Origin: Clostridia bacterium
Lineage (GTDB): Bacteria; Bacillota; Clostridia; Peptostreptococcales; Acidaminobacteraceae
Reading direction: 5' to 3'
Assembly: GCA_014859095.1 (NCBI GenBank)
Contig: JACUUV010000001.1
Span: forward strand, 145,077 to 209,076
DNA: 64,000 nucleotides
Made by a program: the position numbers and the translations under genes. Position 1 is the first letter of the stretch; the number at the start of each line of letters is the position of its first letter. The notes beneath the pieces are model-generated. The model was given only the letters and a program-made list of their open reading frames with translations. It was not told where the DNA came from and did no database searches. Shown in pieces: positions 35,621 to 44,219 of this stretch.

Positions 35621-36250
35621 TCAGTTCTTGATATATTCTCTGACTTTAAAACCTTTTTCTTCAAGTTTCTTGACAATCCTATCAGGGTCATCACTTTTCA
35701 CACGAATCGATATTTCTTGAATGCCCATGACTTCAGTATCAATCAGAGCGATGTTCGAAATGTTGCCGTTGTTTTTTGAGATGATTTCTGCGATTTTGCT
35801 GAGTACGCCCTTGAAATCATCGGTGTATATGGAAATTTTGGAATTGTTGATACCGTAAATTTTAGTGAGCACACCAAACAAAGCATTTTGCGTGACGATA
35901 CCTAAAAATTCATCCCGTTCATTGACAACTGGTATAAATCTTACTTTGTTCTTGAAAAAGATTTCAGCAGCCTCTTCAACGAACAAATCGGGTTTGACTG
36001 GATCAATGCGGTTATGGATGAATGAACTCACCGGTCTGGATAAAAATTCTTGAATATCGGGATGATCTTCGCTGAAAAATGTGTCATAAATATATTGCTT
36101 TGATAAAAATCCTATAAATTTCTTGTTTTCTGCCACCGGCAAAGATAAAAAACCATTCTTCTCAATGAGTTCAATGGCATCTTTCGCCGTGTCGTTCGGT
36201 TTTAAAACCGTTAGTTCGTTCGCTGAGACCATAATTGCTCTAATTTTCAT
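35621..36250 (-). CDS. CBS-pair plus ACT domain protein (AcuB-like)
   Basis: This 209-residue small-molecule sensor has two CBS motifs (about 1-130; MVSANELTVLKPNDTAKDAI, then PVVNERDEFLGIVT) and a C-terminal ACT domain (about 135-205; ISIYTDDFKGVLSKIAEII). This layout is typical of AcuB-like proteins that bind adenosine nucleotides or amino acids. ATG 36248-36250 has AAAGGGG at good distance; the frame extends to 36313 but without a ribosome site. A run of about 12 T residues lies just upstream (about 36271-36283). It is divergent from htpG. Confidence 0.85.
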   Translation of the reverse strand: MKIRAIMVSANELTVLKPNDTAKDAIELIEKNGFLSLPVAENKKFIGFLSKQYIYDTFFSEDHPDIQEFLSRPVSSFIHNRIDPVKPDLFVEEAAEIFFKNKVRFIPVVNERDEFLGIVTQNALFGVLTKIYGINNSKISIYTDDFKGVLSKIAEIISKNNGNISNIALIDTEVMGIQEISIRVKSDDPDRIVKKLEEKGFKVREYIKN

Positions 36251-36357
36251 AATATTACCCCTTTCAATTGTGCTTGTTTTTTTTTTTTGCCATTCGTAGT
36301 ATGTATATCCCAAAATAATGATATCACAACAAATAGTTCAATAATTTAATTTTGCCG

Positions 36358-36384
36358 TTAGCACTCTTTAACTTTGAGTGCTAA
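36358..36384. promoter_or_regulatory. CIRCE element (HrcA operator)
   Basis: TTAGCACTC, nine bases, then GAGTGCTAA is an exact match to the CIRCE inverted repeat bound by HrcA. It lies upstream of htpG in the spacer shared with the divergent CBS gene. It implies heat-shock or misfolding control of htpG-lrgAB. Confidence 0.96.
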
Positions 36385-36391
36385 TTCCATC

Positions 36392-36420
36392 TTGACTTTT
36401 TGATATCGTGGCTATATCAT
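36392..36420 (+). promoter_or_regulatory. Probable htpG promoter
   Basis: TTGACT (36392-36397), a 17-base spacer and TATCAT (36415-36420) lie 7 bases downstream of CIRCE. This places the operator just upstream of the -35, an uncommon arrangement. Confidence 0.6.
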
Positions 36421-36456
36421 ATTTTTATAGAAATTATTAAAGGAGTGAACAATACA

Positions 36457-38307
36457 ATGAAAACCCAAAAAGGCAATCTGTCCATTCATAGTGAAAATAT
36501 TTTCCCGATCATCAAGAAATGGTTGTATTCCGACCATGATATTTTTGTGAGAGAATTGGTTTCCAATGCAAGTGACGCCATAACCAAAATCAAAAAACTA
36601 ACCACAATGCAAGAAATCGACTTGGACCCGGATGAGCAATTCAAGATTGGCATTCATCTGAACGAAACTGAAAAGACACTTACCTTTTCAGATAACGGAA
36701 TAGGCATGACCGATGAGGAAATCAAGAAATACATCAATCAGATCGCATTTTCAGGTGCGGAAGATTTTCTGAACAAGTATAAGGACAAATCAGACAAAGA
36801 CCAGATCATAGGTCACTTTGGACTTGGATTCTATTCGGCTTTCATGGTTGCCGAAAATGTCGAGATCCACAGTTTGTCCTATCAGAAAGATTCGGAACCG
36901 GTAATCTGGCGCTGCGACGGCGGTACGACTTTCGAAATGGAAAAAGGCACCAAAACAACCCGAGGAACGGACATCATTTTGAATATCAGTGAAGATGGCA
37001 AAGAATTTTTGAATGAATACAAACTCAAAAACATCATAGAAAAATACTGTTCCTTCATGCCTTATGAAATCTACCTCACAGTGGAAGGCAAAACTGTGGA
37101 AGATGAAATCAAGCCAATCAACACCACTCTTCCCCTCTATGCCAAAGCACCTTCGGATTGCACCGACGAAGAATACAAAGACTTTTATCAAAAAACTTTC
37201 AACGACTACAAGGAACCCTTGTTCTGGATCCACCTCAACATGGATTACCCTTTCAATTTGAAGGGAATTTTATATTTCCCAAAATTGAATACGGAATTTG
37301 ATACCATTGAAGGTCAAATCAAACTTTACAACTCACAAGTCTTTGTAGCCGACAATATCAAGGAAGTCATTCCGGAATTCTTGCTGCTGCTTAAAGGCGT
37401 CATCGATTGCCCTGATCTTCCACTCAACGTTTCCAGGAGTTTTCTACAAAATGACGGATTCGTCAGAAAAATTTCAACCTATATCAGCAAAAAAGTAGCT
37501 GATAAACTGGGTGGTCTTTTCAAGACGGAGAGGAATTCATTTGAAGCATTTTGGAACGATATTAGTCCTTTCATAAAATTCGGGACACTCAAAGACGAAA
37601 AATTTTATGAGGGTGTGGAAAAAATCCTCATGTTCAACACTACAGACAATCGTTTCGTGACACTCGACGAATACCTTGCAGATGCCATCGGAAAGCACGA
37701 AAACACTATTTTCTATGTCTCCGATCCTATTCAACAGGCACAATACGTCAGAATGTTCAAAGAACAAGAACTCGAAGCTGTGATTTTGGATCACCATATC
37801 GATCAGCCTTTCATTTCACTTCTTGAATCAAAGCGTGAAGGCATATCGTTTGCAAGAGTTGATGCGGACCTCAATGAACACTTCAAGGAAACCCATGACT
37901 GGAGCGAAGATGAGAAGGCCGTCATACTCGAAAAACTGGAAGCACAATTTAAAAAAGCCCTTCACCTCGATAAAATCAAAATTCAACTCGAAAAAATGAA
38001 AAATGAAGGCCTGTCCAGCATGATCATTCTTTCCGAAGAATCGAGAAGAATGCAGGACATGATGAAAATGTACAGTGTTTCAGGCATGAATCCCGATCTG
38101 TTCAAAACCGAAACAACGTTGTTGCTCAACATCAAACACCCTCTGGTTCAGCATTTGATAGAGAATGAGGAGGCATCCGAAGAAATTCGTTTTATGATTT
38201 GTGAACAACTCTATGATTTGGCGATGCTCAGCCACACACATTTGTCGCCCGAGGCGATGACAAAGTTTATAAAACGCAGCAATGATCTATTGTTGCGATT
38301 GATCTGA
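36457..38307 (+). CDS. htpG: Molecular chaperone HtpG (Hsp90)
   Basis: This ~616-residue Hsp90 has an N-terminal GHKL ATPase (ELVSNASDAITK, DNGIGMT, HFGLGFYSAFMVA), a middle domain with the VSRSFLQND loop that carries the catalytic Arg, and a C-terminal dimerisation region. AAGGAG nine bases before ATG 36457 gives the start (MKTQKGNLS); the frame opens earlier at 36400 inside the promoter. The stop codon shares its last base with the lrgA start (TGATG), indicating translational coupling. It is controlled by CIRCE. Confidence 0.97.
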   Translation: MKTQKGNLSIHSENIFPIIKKWLYSDHDIFVRELVSNASDAITKIKKLTTMQEIDLDPDEQFKIGIHLNETEKTLTFSDNGIGMTDEEIKKYINQIAFSGAEDFLNKYKDKSDKDQIIGHFGLGFYSAFMVAENVEIHSLSYQKDSEPVIWRCDGGTTFEMEKGTKTTRGTDIILNISEDGKEFLNEYKLKNIIEKYCSFMPYEIYLTVEGKTVEDEIKPINTTLPLYAKAPSDCTDEEYKDFYQKTFNDYKEPLFWIHLNMDYPFNLKGILYFPKLNTEFDTIEGQIKLYNSQVFVADNIKEVIPEFLLLLKGVIDCPDLPLNVSRSFLQNDGFVRKISTYISKKVADKLGGLFKTERNSFEAFWNDISPFIKFGTLKDEKFYEGVEKILMFNTTDNRFVTLDEYLADAIGKHENTIFYVSDPIQQAQYVRMFKEQELEAVILDHHIDQPFISLLESKREGISFARVDADLNEHFKETHDWSEDEKAVILEKLEAQFKKALHLDKIKIQLEKMKNEGLSSMIILSEESRRMQDMMKMYSVSGMNPDLFKTETTLLLNIKHPLVQHLIENEEASEEIRFMICEQLYDLAMLSHTHLSPEAMTKFIKRSNDLLLRLI

Positions 38308-38669
38308 TGAAGCTGATCCTGCAGTTTGGCCTATTGATCGGATTCTGGTTGTCGGGAGAAGTGCTCAGCTCGATCCTGGAATCCATCATAGCCATACCCG
38401 GATCCATTCTCGGCATGGTGCTCCTATTCATCGCTTTGACTTCAGGTGTGTTGAAAGAAAAGCAAATCAAGGATATCGGGGACTTCCTGCTGACCAATAT
38501 CGCCTTCTTCTTTGTTCCTGCAAGTGTGGCGATTCTAGCACTTGACAGCATCAGTGGAGAACATGTGACTCCACTGGTCATAGTTGCGCTTGTATCGACA
38601 TTTGTCACCATGGTTGTCACAATGCTGGTAACTCATATTCTCACTAAGGGCAAGGAGGCGAAAAAATGA
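38307..38669 (+). CDS. lrgA: CidA/LrgA-family holin-like protein
   Basis: This 120-residue protein has four membrane helices (about 3-22, 28-47, 58-80 and 88-112) and the family motif PGSILGMVLLF. CidA/LrgA proteins are holin-like and modulate murein hydrolase activity or act in pyruvate/small-acid transport with LrgB. Its start overlaps the htpG stop by one base and its end overlaps lrgB by four bases, so it is embedded in a three-gene operon. Between Lrg and Cid, the choice rests only on the lrgAB-like pair. Confidence 0.9.
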   Translation: MKLILQFGLLIGFWLSGEVLSSILESIIAIPGSILGMVLLFIALTSGVLKEKQIKDIGDFLLTNIAFFFVPASVAILALDSISGEHVTPLVIVALVSTFVTMVVTMLVTHILTKGKEAKK

Positions 38670-39361
38670 TTCGTGAATTGACTTTTTCACCTGCTTTTGG
38701 AATCCTGGTCACCATACTGGCTTATCAAATGGGGGCTTTCATCAAGAAAAAGACCGAGTCCGATTTTGCCAACCCCTTGTTGATTGCCCTTGTTCTGATT
38801 ATTGGATTTTTGAAAGTCTTTGATATACCTTATGAGAATTACAAACTCGGTGGCGATGGCATTCATTTTATGCTGAGCCCACTTACCGTCGCCTTGGGAC
38901 TGATGTTATACCGTCAACGAGAAACCATCAGAACCTATTTCCTGAGTCTGATGATTGGCATCACTTCTGGTGTGCTGGCATCTTTTTTCAGTATATTATT
39001 ACTCAGCAAGTTATTGAAATTGCCTGAAGCATTTTTGATTTCCTTGCTGCCAAAATCCATAACAACGCCTATGGCTCTGTCACTGAGCGAAATACTCGGC
39101 GGAACAGGTTCACTTACAGTAATAATGGTGATACTGACAGGCATCGGTGGTGCTTTTATGGCGCCTTGGGTTTTAAAACTGTTGCGCGGTGTCAACCCTA
39201 TTGCGGTTGGTGTCGGCATAGGAACAGCCTCACATGCTGTCGGTACAGCCAAAGCGCTTGAAATCGGCGAAAAAGAAGGAGCACTCAGTAGCGCTGCCAT
39301 AGGCCTTGCCGGCCTTATAACAGTTGTACTGGTACCCCTTTTGTATCAAATATTCGGTTAA
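38666..39361 (+). CDS. lrgB: LrgB/CidB-family membrane protein
   Basis: This 231-residue membrane protein has about seven to eight helices. Family signatures are LLPKSITTPMAL, LTGIGGAFMAP, and the conserved GVGIGTASHAVGTAKALEIGEKEGALSS near 185-212. It begins with a four-base ATGA overlap of lrgA. It ends tail to tail with korB, and the stop codons overlap (39358-39361), with no obvious terminator between them. Confidence 0.93.
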   Translation: MIRELTFSPAFGILVTILAYQMGAFIKKKTESDFANPLLIALVLIIGFLKVFDIPYENYKLGGDGIHFMLSPLTVALGLMLYRQRETIRTYFLSLMIGITSGVLASFFSILLLSKLLKLPEAFLISLLPKSITTPMALSLSEILGGTGSLTVIMVILTGIGGAFMAPWVLKLLRGVNPIAVGVGIGTASHAVGTAKALEIGEKEGALSSAAIGLAGLITVVLVPLLYQIFG

Positions 39362-40236
39362 ATCATTCCATCCAGCAACTTTTCGATGTCGTCGGGCTTT
39401 CTATCGTAAAGCACCAAAGGTTTTGTGATATGAGGAATTCGCGCCATAAAATCGGATTTGTTCTCTTTGTAAAGGATGCCCATTGGAATCCCTTCATCAC
39501 CAAACATCTGTGCCACTTCAAAGGCTTTGATCTTGTCCGTCGGATCGTAATCGTCAGAGAGTTTGAACGCTCTATCCTTATACCATTTGAATGTATTGAT
39601 CTTATTGAATGAAACACAAGGCTGCATGACGTCTATAAGGGCATATCCCGTATAGTCCATTGCGGCTTTTATCATTTCCCCAAGATGTTCCGAGTCTCCG
39701 GAAAAACTTCGCGCTACGAATCCACAACCTAGACTGATCGCCAGTGCAAGCGGACGAATCGCTTCAGACCTCATGCCATCAAACTGTAACCTGGTGATTT
39801 GCCCAAGTGGAGTGGTGGGAGATCCTTGTCCTTTTGTGAGGCCATAAACCTGATTGTTATGGACGATATGCACAATGTCTATATTTCTTCTGATATTGTG
39901 CATAAGATGATTGCCACCTTCACCATAAGTGTCACCGTCGCCGGAATTCAAAATGATTTTGAGGGTATTGTTGGCCACGTGAGCACCAAGTGCTGAAGGA
40001 AGTGCTCTTCCATGGAGAGTGTTGAGGCCATGTGCATGGATATAGTGTGGCAGTTTTGCCGCTTGACCGATACCTGACACCAATAGGACGTCCTGGGGTT
40101 TCAGTCCCGCGTCGAAAAGTGTTTTATTGAGCGTATCGAGTATACTAAAATTACCACATCCCGGACACCAACTTGTAGGGTTGTTCGTTACAAATGGATT
40201 GTCCACAGTTTTAAGTGCATCTATTTGATCAATCAT
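39358..40236 (-). CDS. korB: 2-oxoacid:ferredoxin oxidoreductase beta subunit
   Basis: This TPP-binding subunit is part of a two-subunit 2-oxoacid oxidoreductase that oxidatively decarboxylates 2-oxoacids to acyl-CoA and reduces ferredoxin. WCPGCGNF near the N-terminus supplies cluster cysteines, with SGIGQAAKLPHYIH and the TPP/Mg motif GDGDTYGEGGNHLMHN...NNQVYGLTKGQ. Length (292) is typical. It overlaps korA by 8 bases. Whether the substrate is 2-oxoglutarate, pyruvate or a branched-chain oxoacid cannot be settled here. Confidence 0.92.
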   Translation of the reverse strand: MIDQIDALKTVDNPFVTNNPTSWCPGCGNFSILDTLNKTLFDAGLKPQDVLLVSGIGQAAKLPHYIHAHGLNTLHGRALPSALGAHVANNTLKIILNSGDGDTYGEGGNHLMHNIRRNIDIVHIVHNNQVYGLTKGQGSPTTPLGQITRLQFDGMRSEAIRPLALAISLGCGFVARSFSGDSEHLGEMIKAAMDYTGYALIDVMQPCVSFNKINTFKWYKDRAFKLSDDYDPTDKIKAFEVAQMFGDEGIPMGILYKENKSDFMARIPHITKPLVLYDRKPDDIEKLLDGMI

Positions 40237-41902
40237 TTTTAATCACCTCATAAGCTTCTTTAATGAATGAGGACGTGAATGGTCTTCCGTCATATCTGTT
40301 GATGCTGTGACTGAACTTCACACCTGTCTCCATTCTTAATATTTTGCCAAATTGGTTCATGGCATTGCCTTCCACATTTACCACTCTCATTTCAGGTTTT
40401 ATGAATGGTTCAAGCACATTTTCCCTGATGGGGAAAACATCTGTGAACGCTATCATGGCCACTTCATTACCAGTTAAATTGAGCTCATCTATCGCTTCCC
40501 TAAGAGCGCCATAAGTGGATCCCCAAGATATGAAAAGCGTGTCATAATTCTCGGAACCGTAAAATTCAGGAGCATCCAGCTCTTTTTTGATGGCCTCCAT
40601 CCTATTTAAGAACTTGTTTTTTAGAGCGATGGTCATCTCTTCCGACTCGGTCACTTTTCCATATTCGTCGTGTACGTGTGAATCCGTCATGATGAGCGTT
40701 TGATTGTCCAAACCGGGATATTTTCTATTGCCTGAAACATTTTCAAAATCATAGCGTTTGTATTTGGGATCGAAATCCTCTTTGAGATGTCGTTGGATCT
40801 TCAGTGAAGCTGTATCGAAACGTTCCATGCTCTGAACAGAATCCGCAAGCAATTGGTCTGTGAGTATGATGACCGGGACTTGATATTTTTCGGCCAAATT
40901 GAATGCTCTGAACGTGGAATAATAGGCGTCCGAAACGGTTCGGGGAGCCATCACGATTCTGGCGAACTCACCTTGAGAAGCGGTCACAACGAAAGCGAGA
41001 TCCCCTTGTTCCGTTCTGGTTGGAAGTCCTGTGGCCGGCCCAGGTCTTTGAACGTTGCAGATGACTATCGGGACTTCACTGACAGCCGCAAAACCAATGG
41101 ACTCGACCATAAGCGAAAATCCACCACCGGACGTACCCGTCATCGATCGCACCCCGTTTGATGCCGCACCAATCGCTGCCATTGCAGCAGCAATCTCGTC
41201 CTCTGCCTGCTCAACGACTATGTTCATTTTCTTCTCATGCGTCGCCAGATAGTTCATGATTCCCGTCGATGGCGCCATAGGATAAGCACAATAAAATCCG
41301 AGACCGGCGCTCAGTGCTCCTAGGGCAACTGCTTGATTACCGTTCAAGATGATGCGCTCATCATCTGTCCGAATGGGCATATGAACACTTTTCATCTGTT
41401 CGAATCCCCATTTTGCACAACTGATATTTGTTGAATTGATCGCCTCGGACCATTTTTTGTTGTTAATTTTATCCAAAACGGATGCATCACCACCAAACCA
41501 TTTGATGACCATTCCCACTGCAACCATACCAAATGCATTTTTGTTTTTTGTGATGTTTTTCAGACCCTCCTCATCCACCCAAATCGATTTTCCATCAAAA
41601 TTATTTTTCGATTTCAGGCCATCAAGAGCGATCAACATTCCATCCGTTTTGATTTGCGCACCAACATTTTCGATGGCTTCGGCATTTAGGGCAATAAAGA
41701 TGTCCGCATGTGCTTCGGTGGAATAAACCCTTTCCTGACCAATTGTGATCGTCGAGTAGTTGTAACCACCTCTGACACGGGACATATAATTCTTATAGGC
41801 ATATATTTCATAACCTTCTTGTTTCAGCAGTTTTTCCACATAAAGTTCTACAGTATTGATTCCCTCGCCTGCGGCACCTGCTATAATAATAGTTTTTTTC
41901 AT
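40229..41902 (-). CDS. korA: 2-oxoacid:acceptor oxidoreductase alpha subunit (gamma-alpha fusion)
   Basis: This 557-residue fusion has an N-terminal gamma domain (about 1-175; IIAGAAGEGINTVELYV, MSRVRGGYNYSTI), then the alpha pyrimidine-binding domain (about 190-400; GNQAVALGALSAGLGFYCAYPMAPSTG, MTGTSGGGFSLM), and a C-terminal transketolase-like domain (about 450-557). This matches the two-subunit KorA type without a separate ferredoxin-like delta subunit, and none is adjacent. GGTGG precedes ATG 41900-41902. It is the first gene of korAB. Confidence 0.92.
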   Translation of the reverse strand: MKKTIIIAGAAGEGINTVELYVEKLLKQEGYEIYAYKNYMSRVRGGYNYSTITIGQERVYSTEAHADIFIALNAEAIENVGAQIKTDGMLIALDGLKSKNNFDGKSIWVDEEGLKNITKNKNAFGMVAVGMVIKWFGGDASVLDKINNKKWSEAINSTNISCAKWGFEQMKSVHMPIRTDDERIILNGNQAVALGALSAGLGFYCAYPMAPSTGIMNYLATHEKKMNIVVEQAEDEIAAAMAAIGAASNGVRSMTGTSGGGFSLMVESIGFAAVSEVPIVICNVQRPGPATGLPTRTEQGDLAFVVTASQGEFARIVMAPRTVSDAYYSTFRAFNLAEKYQVPVIILTDQLLADSVQSMERFDTASLKIQRHLKEDFDPKYKRYDFENVSGNRKYPGLDNQTLIMTDSHVHDEYGKVTESEEMTIALKNKFLNRMEAIKKELDAPEFYGSENYDTLFISWGSTYGALREAIDELNLTGNEVAMIAFTDVFPIRENVLEPFIKPEMRVVNVEGNAMNQFGKILRMETGVKFSHSINRYDGRPFTSSFIKEAYEVIKND

Positions 41903-41990
41903 ATAACCACCTTTATCAGAATAATTGAAAGTAATTTGATATTTATATATACCAAAGATCCGATTAAAATATCAATCTTTACGTTTATTT

Positions 41991-42031
41991 AACCAAAAAA
42001 ATCCAAGACGCAATAAATACGTCATGGATTT
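41991..42031 (-). terminator. Terminator of the aminopeptidase transcript
   Basis: On the minus strand AAATCCATGACG pairs with CGTCTTGGATTT around a nine-base loop, followed by TTTTTTGG. It begins a few bases after the stop of the membrane-protein remnant. Confidence 0.85.
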
Positions 42032-42035
42032 CATC

Positions 42036-42272
42036 TTAATTTCTTGACTCGTCTGAATAGATGAAACATATTTCAGTGTCGAGAAGTCTTTTGATGATCT
42101 TGCTGACTTTACGTTCTTCTCCCAGTGTGATGAAAATCAGGGTGAACACTTCCCAAAGAAACACCCAACCACCTATAAAGATGCCTTCTTTAAGGACGGA
42201 CACGACAATGCCCGACTCGGCGGAATAGAAATTGTCATAGGCTTCTCTCAAAGCTTTTTCATTGACTTCATT
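42036..42272 (-). pseudogene. C-terminal remnant of a membrane protein
   Basis: Codons from 42272 down to 42036 encode a coherent protein tail: charged NEKALREAYDNFYSAESGI, one membrane helix (GIFIGGWVFLWEVFTLIFI), then ERKVSKIIKRLLDTEICF. The run looks like the C-terminal part of a larger membrane-protein family. There is no ATG or ribosome site; the first possible start is TTG 42249-42251. It lies in the same frame directly after the TAG stop of the aminopeptidase. It is most simply a truncated gene whose 5' part is lost, though translation by reinitiation cannot be excluded. Confidence 0.55.
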
Positions 42273-42275
42273 TTT

Positions 42276-43505
42276 CTACAACACAAAATTACCATGTTCA
42301 AATATCAATACTTCAACGCCATCCTTGTTAATTCCTGAGATTTTCATATCTTTGGTACCAATCATGAAATCTTCATGTGTTATGGAGTCGTTGATGCCCC
42401 TTTTGATCAACTCGTCAGAATTCAGCTTTTCGCCACCTTCGATACAGACAGGATAGGCTTTTCCAAGGGCCAGATGACACGCGGCGTTCTCATCAAACAG
42501 AGTATTGTAAAATAAAATACCCGTATTTGAAATCGGTGAATCAAATGGTACAAGGGCGACTTCACCAAGATACTTGGAACCTTCATCCGTTTCAATCAAC
42601 CGTCTCAGATTCTCATACCCTGTCTTTGCCTTGAAATCAACAACAGCGCCCTCTTTAAATTCAATTTCAAAATCCTCAATGAGGCTGCCGTTGAAATTCA
42701 GAGGCATCGCACTGACCACTTTCCCATTGACACCATCGCGCTTCGGAGCTGTGAAAACCTCTTCCGTGGGCATGTTGGCAATGAATTCGTGTCCATCAGG
42801 TGTAAGATCGGATCCGCCGAGCCACAAGTGTCCTTCAGGCAATTCGACATGCAGATCTGTTCCAAGATCATTGGTGAAATGAATGGACTTGAAACGATGG
42901 TCATTCAACAGATCCATCTGTTTTTTCAAATTGGCCTTATGGACATCCCATGCCATCACCGGATCTTCATCGTTGACCCTAACAGCATCGAAGATCGCAT
43001 CCCAGAGCTTCTCAACAGCCATTTCCTCACTCAGTTCCGGAAATACTTTTTTAGCCCATGAAGGAGCCGGTACGGATGCTACGCACCATACGTTCTCATT
43101 GTTCATCATTCGGGTTCTATATTCTTCGATTTCCGCACTGACGACACGCGAATACCTTTGTATTCTCTCTGGATCCACATCTTTCATGACATCGGGATCA
43201 GAGGCGGAAATGGATAGAAATGCCGCGTCTTGGCGAACATAGGAAAGATAGAACTCTTTTTGCCAACTTGGAAAATAGTTGAAAAGGTCATCAGGCCCAT
43301 ACAAATATCTTATTTTTGATGCGACTTCATCAGACCAGTTCAAAACGACGTCTCTAGCGCCTTCTTTGAATGCTACTTCAGATATGAGTCGTGCAAAATC
43401 CGCACATTCCACAGGTATTCTAACTACCAATATTTGGTTTTTCTTAAGATTGATGCCTGTTTTGACCAACAGTTCCGCGTACTTTCTTAATTTTTCTGAT
43501 TTCAT
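42276..43505 (-). CDS. M29-family metallo-aminopeptidase (AmpS/PepS type)
   Basis: This 409-residue thermophilic-type aminopeptidase removes N-terminal residues from peptides in the cytoplasm. Recognisable parts are VVRIPVECADFARLI, the middle EVFTAPKRDGVNGKV and the C-terminal metal-ligand region NTGILFYNTLFDENAACHLALGKAY followed by NDSITHEDFMIGT. GGGGGA precedes ATG 43503-43505. Its stop at 42276-42278 is followed in frame by the membrane-protein remnant. Confidence 0.92.
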   Translation of the reverse strand: MKSEKLRKYAELLVKTGINLKKNQILVVRIPVECADFARLISEVAFKEGARDVVLNWSDEVASKIRYLYGPDDLFNYFPSWQKEFYLSYVRQDAAFLSISASDPDVMKDVDPERIQRYSRVVSAEIEEYRTRMMNNENVWCVASVPAPSWAKKVFPELSEEMAVEKLWDAIFDAVRVNDEDPVMAWDVHKANLKKQMDLLNDHRFKSIHFTNDLGTDLHVELPEGHLWLGGSDLTPDGHEFIANMPTEEVFTAPKRDGVNGKVVSAMPLNFNGSLIEDFEIEFKEGAVVDFKAKTGYENLRRLIETDEGSKYLGEVALVPFDSPISNTGILFYNTLFDENAACHLALGKAYPVCIEGGEKLNSDELIKRGINDSITHEDFMIGTKDMKISGINKDGVEVLIFEHGNFVL

Positions 43506-43562
43506 GTGATCCCCCTCGTTATAACCGACATTCCGGTGGACTGCCCTATCTTGACTAAAAAA

Positions 43563-43588
43563 AAGCTAAGACATTGCTATCTTAACTT
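43563..43588 (-). terminator. Terminator after the MarR gene
   Basis: On the minus strand AGTTAAGA pairs with TCTTAGCT (one G-U pair) and is followed by TTTTTTTT. It separates the MarR gene from the aminopeptidase promoter. Confidence 0.75.
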
Positions 43589-43626
43589 ATCCTATCATAA
43601 ATTCAGTTTGTCATACAAATATTTTT

Positions 43627-44076
43627 TTACGGTTCTATGCATTCTGAGATGATGTCTGATAGTCCCTTGACGTGCTCCATCAATTGTTCCACTTTTTCAT
43701 CTGTCAGTTGTTCCAGTCTCTCCTGCAATAATTCCACGACGTATATTTTATGCTTCTCAACTTGTCTTTTGCCGCTCGCCGTCAGAGAAATGTGCACTAC
43801 CCTGCGATCCTTTTTGGATGGCTGTCTTTTCAAATAACCGAGTTTGATCAGCTTGTCCACGAGAGGTGTCAAATTGGAATTGATCACATGAATCTCCCTG
43901 CTGATTTCAGACATGGTCAATTGTTTGTTATGTGACAGCAAAAGTAGAATCTGTATATGTGACGGATATAAATTTTCTGACTTGAACAGTTCATCTTCTC
44001 TCAAAAAGCGTTTATTCAGCATAGGCATAAGCAATAAAACATTTGACATGATCTCTTGAATATAATCTTCTCTCAT
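43627..44076 (-). CDS. MarR-family transcriptional regulator
   Basis: This ~149-residue winged-helix regulator has the helix-turn-helix (LTMSEISREIHVINSNLTPLVDKLIKLGYLKRQ) and wing (PSKKDRRVVHISLTASG) of the MarR family. The frame opens at 44136, but AAGGAG nine bases before ATG 44074-44076 defines the start. It has its own terminator. The target is unknown; the neighbours are the aminopeptidase downstream and the TerY-P-like cassette upstream. Confidence 0.9.
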   Translation of the reverse strand: MREDYIQEIMSNVLLLMPMLNKRFLREDELFKSENLYPSHIQILLLLSHNKQLTMSEISREIHVINSNLTPLVDKLIKLGYLKRQPSKKDRRVVHISLTASGKRQVEKHKIYVVELLQERLEQLTDEKVEQLMEHVKGLSDIISECIEP

Positions 44077-44191
44077 TTTTTTCTCACTCCTTCCACGGTA
44101 TTTTCTTATATATATACCATAATATCCTTTATCCAATAATAATAATCATTTATTTTTGTTTTTTGTCACTTTTTTTTTCAAAAAATAGAAA

Positions 44192-44219
44192 AGCAGCTTC
44201 AACATGAGCTGAAGCTACT
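44192..44219 (-). terminator. Terminator of the kinase-phosphatase cassette
   Basis: On the minus strand AGTAGCTTCA pairs with TGAAGCTGCT and is followed by TTTT and, after a short gap, a long T run. The hairpin includes the stop codon of the PP2C gene. Confidence 0.75.

Noticed and set aside
36271..36283. T-tract as terminator of a plus-strand transcript
   Set aside because: There is no stem upstream and no plus-strand gene ends there. It lies in the leader of the divergent CBS gene and was treated as a simple homopolymer.
42036..43505. Aminopeptidase-membrane anchor fusion by stop-codon read-through
   Set aside because: The in-frame arrangement is real, but TAG read-through needs a recoding context that I cannot see. 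A gene remnant is the simpler explanation.
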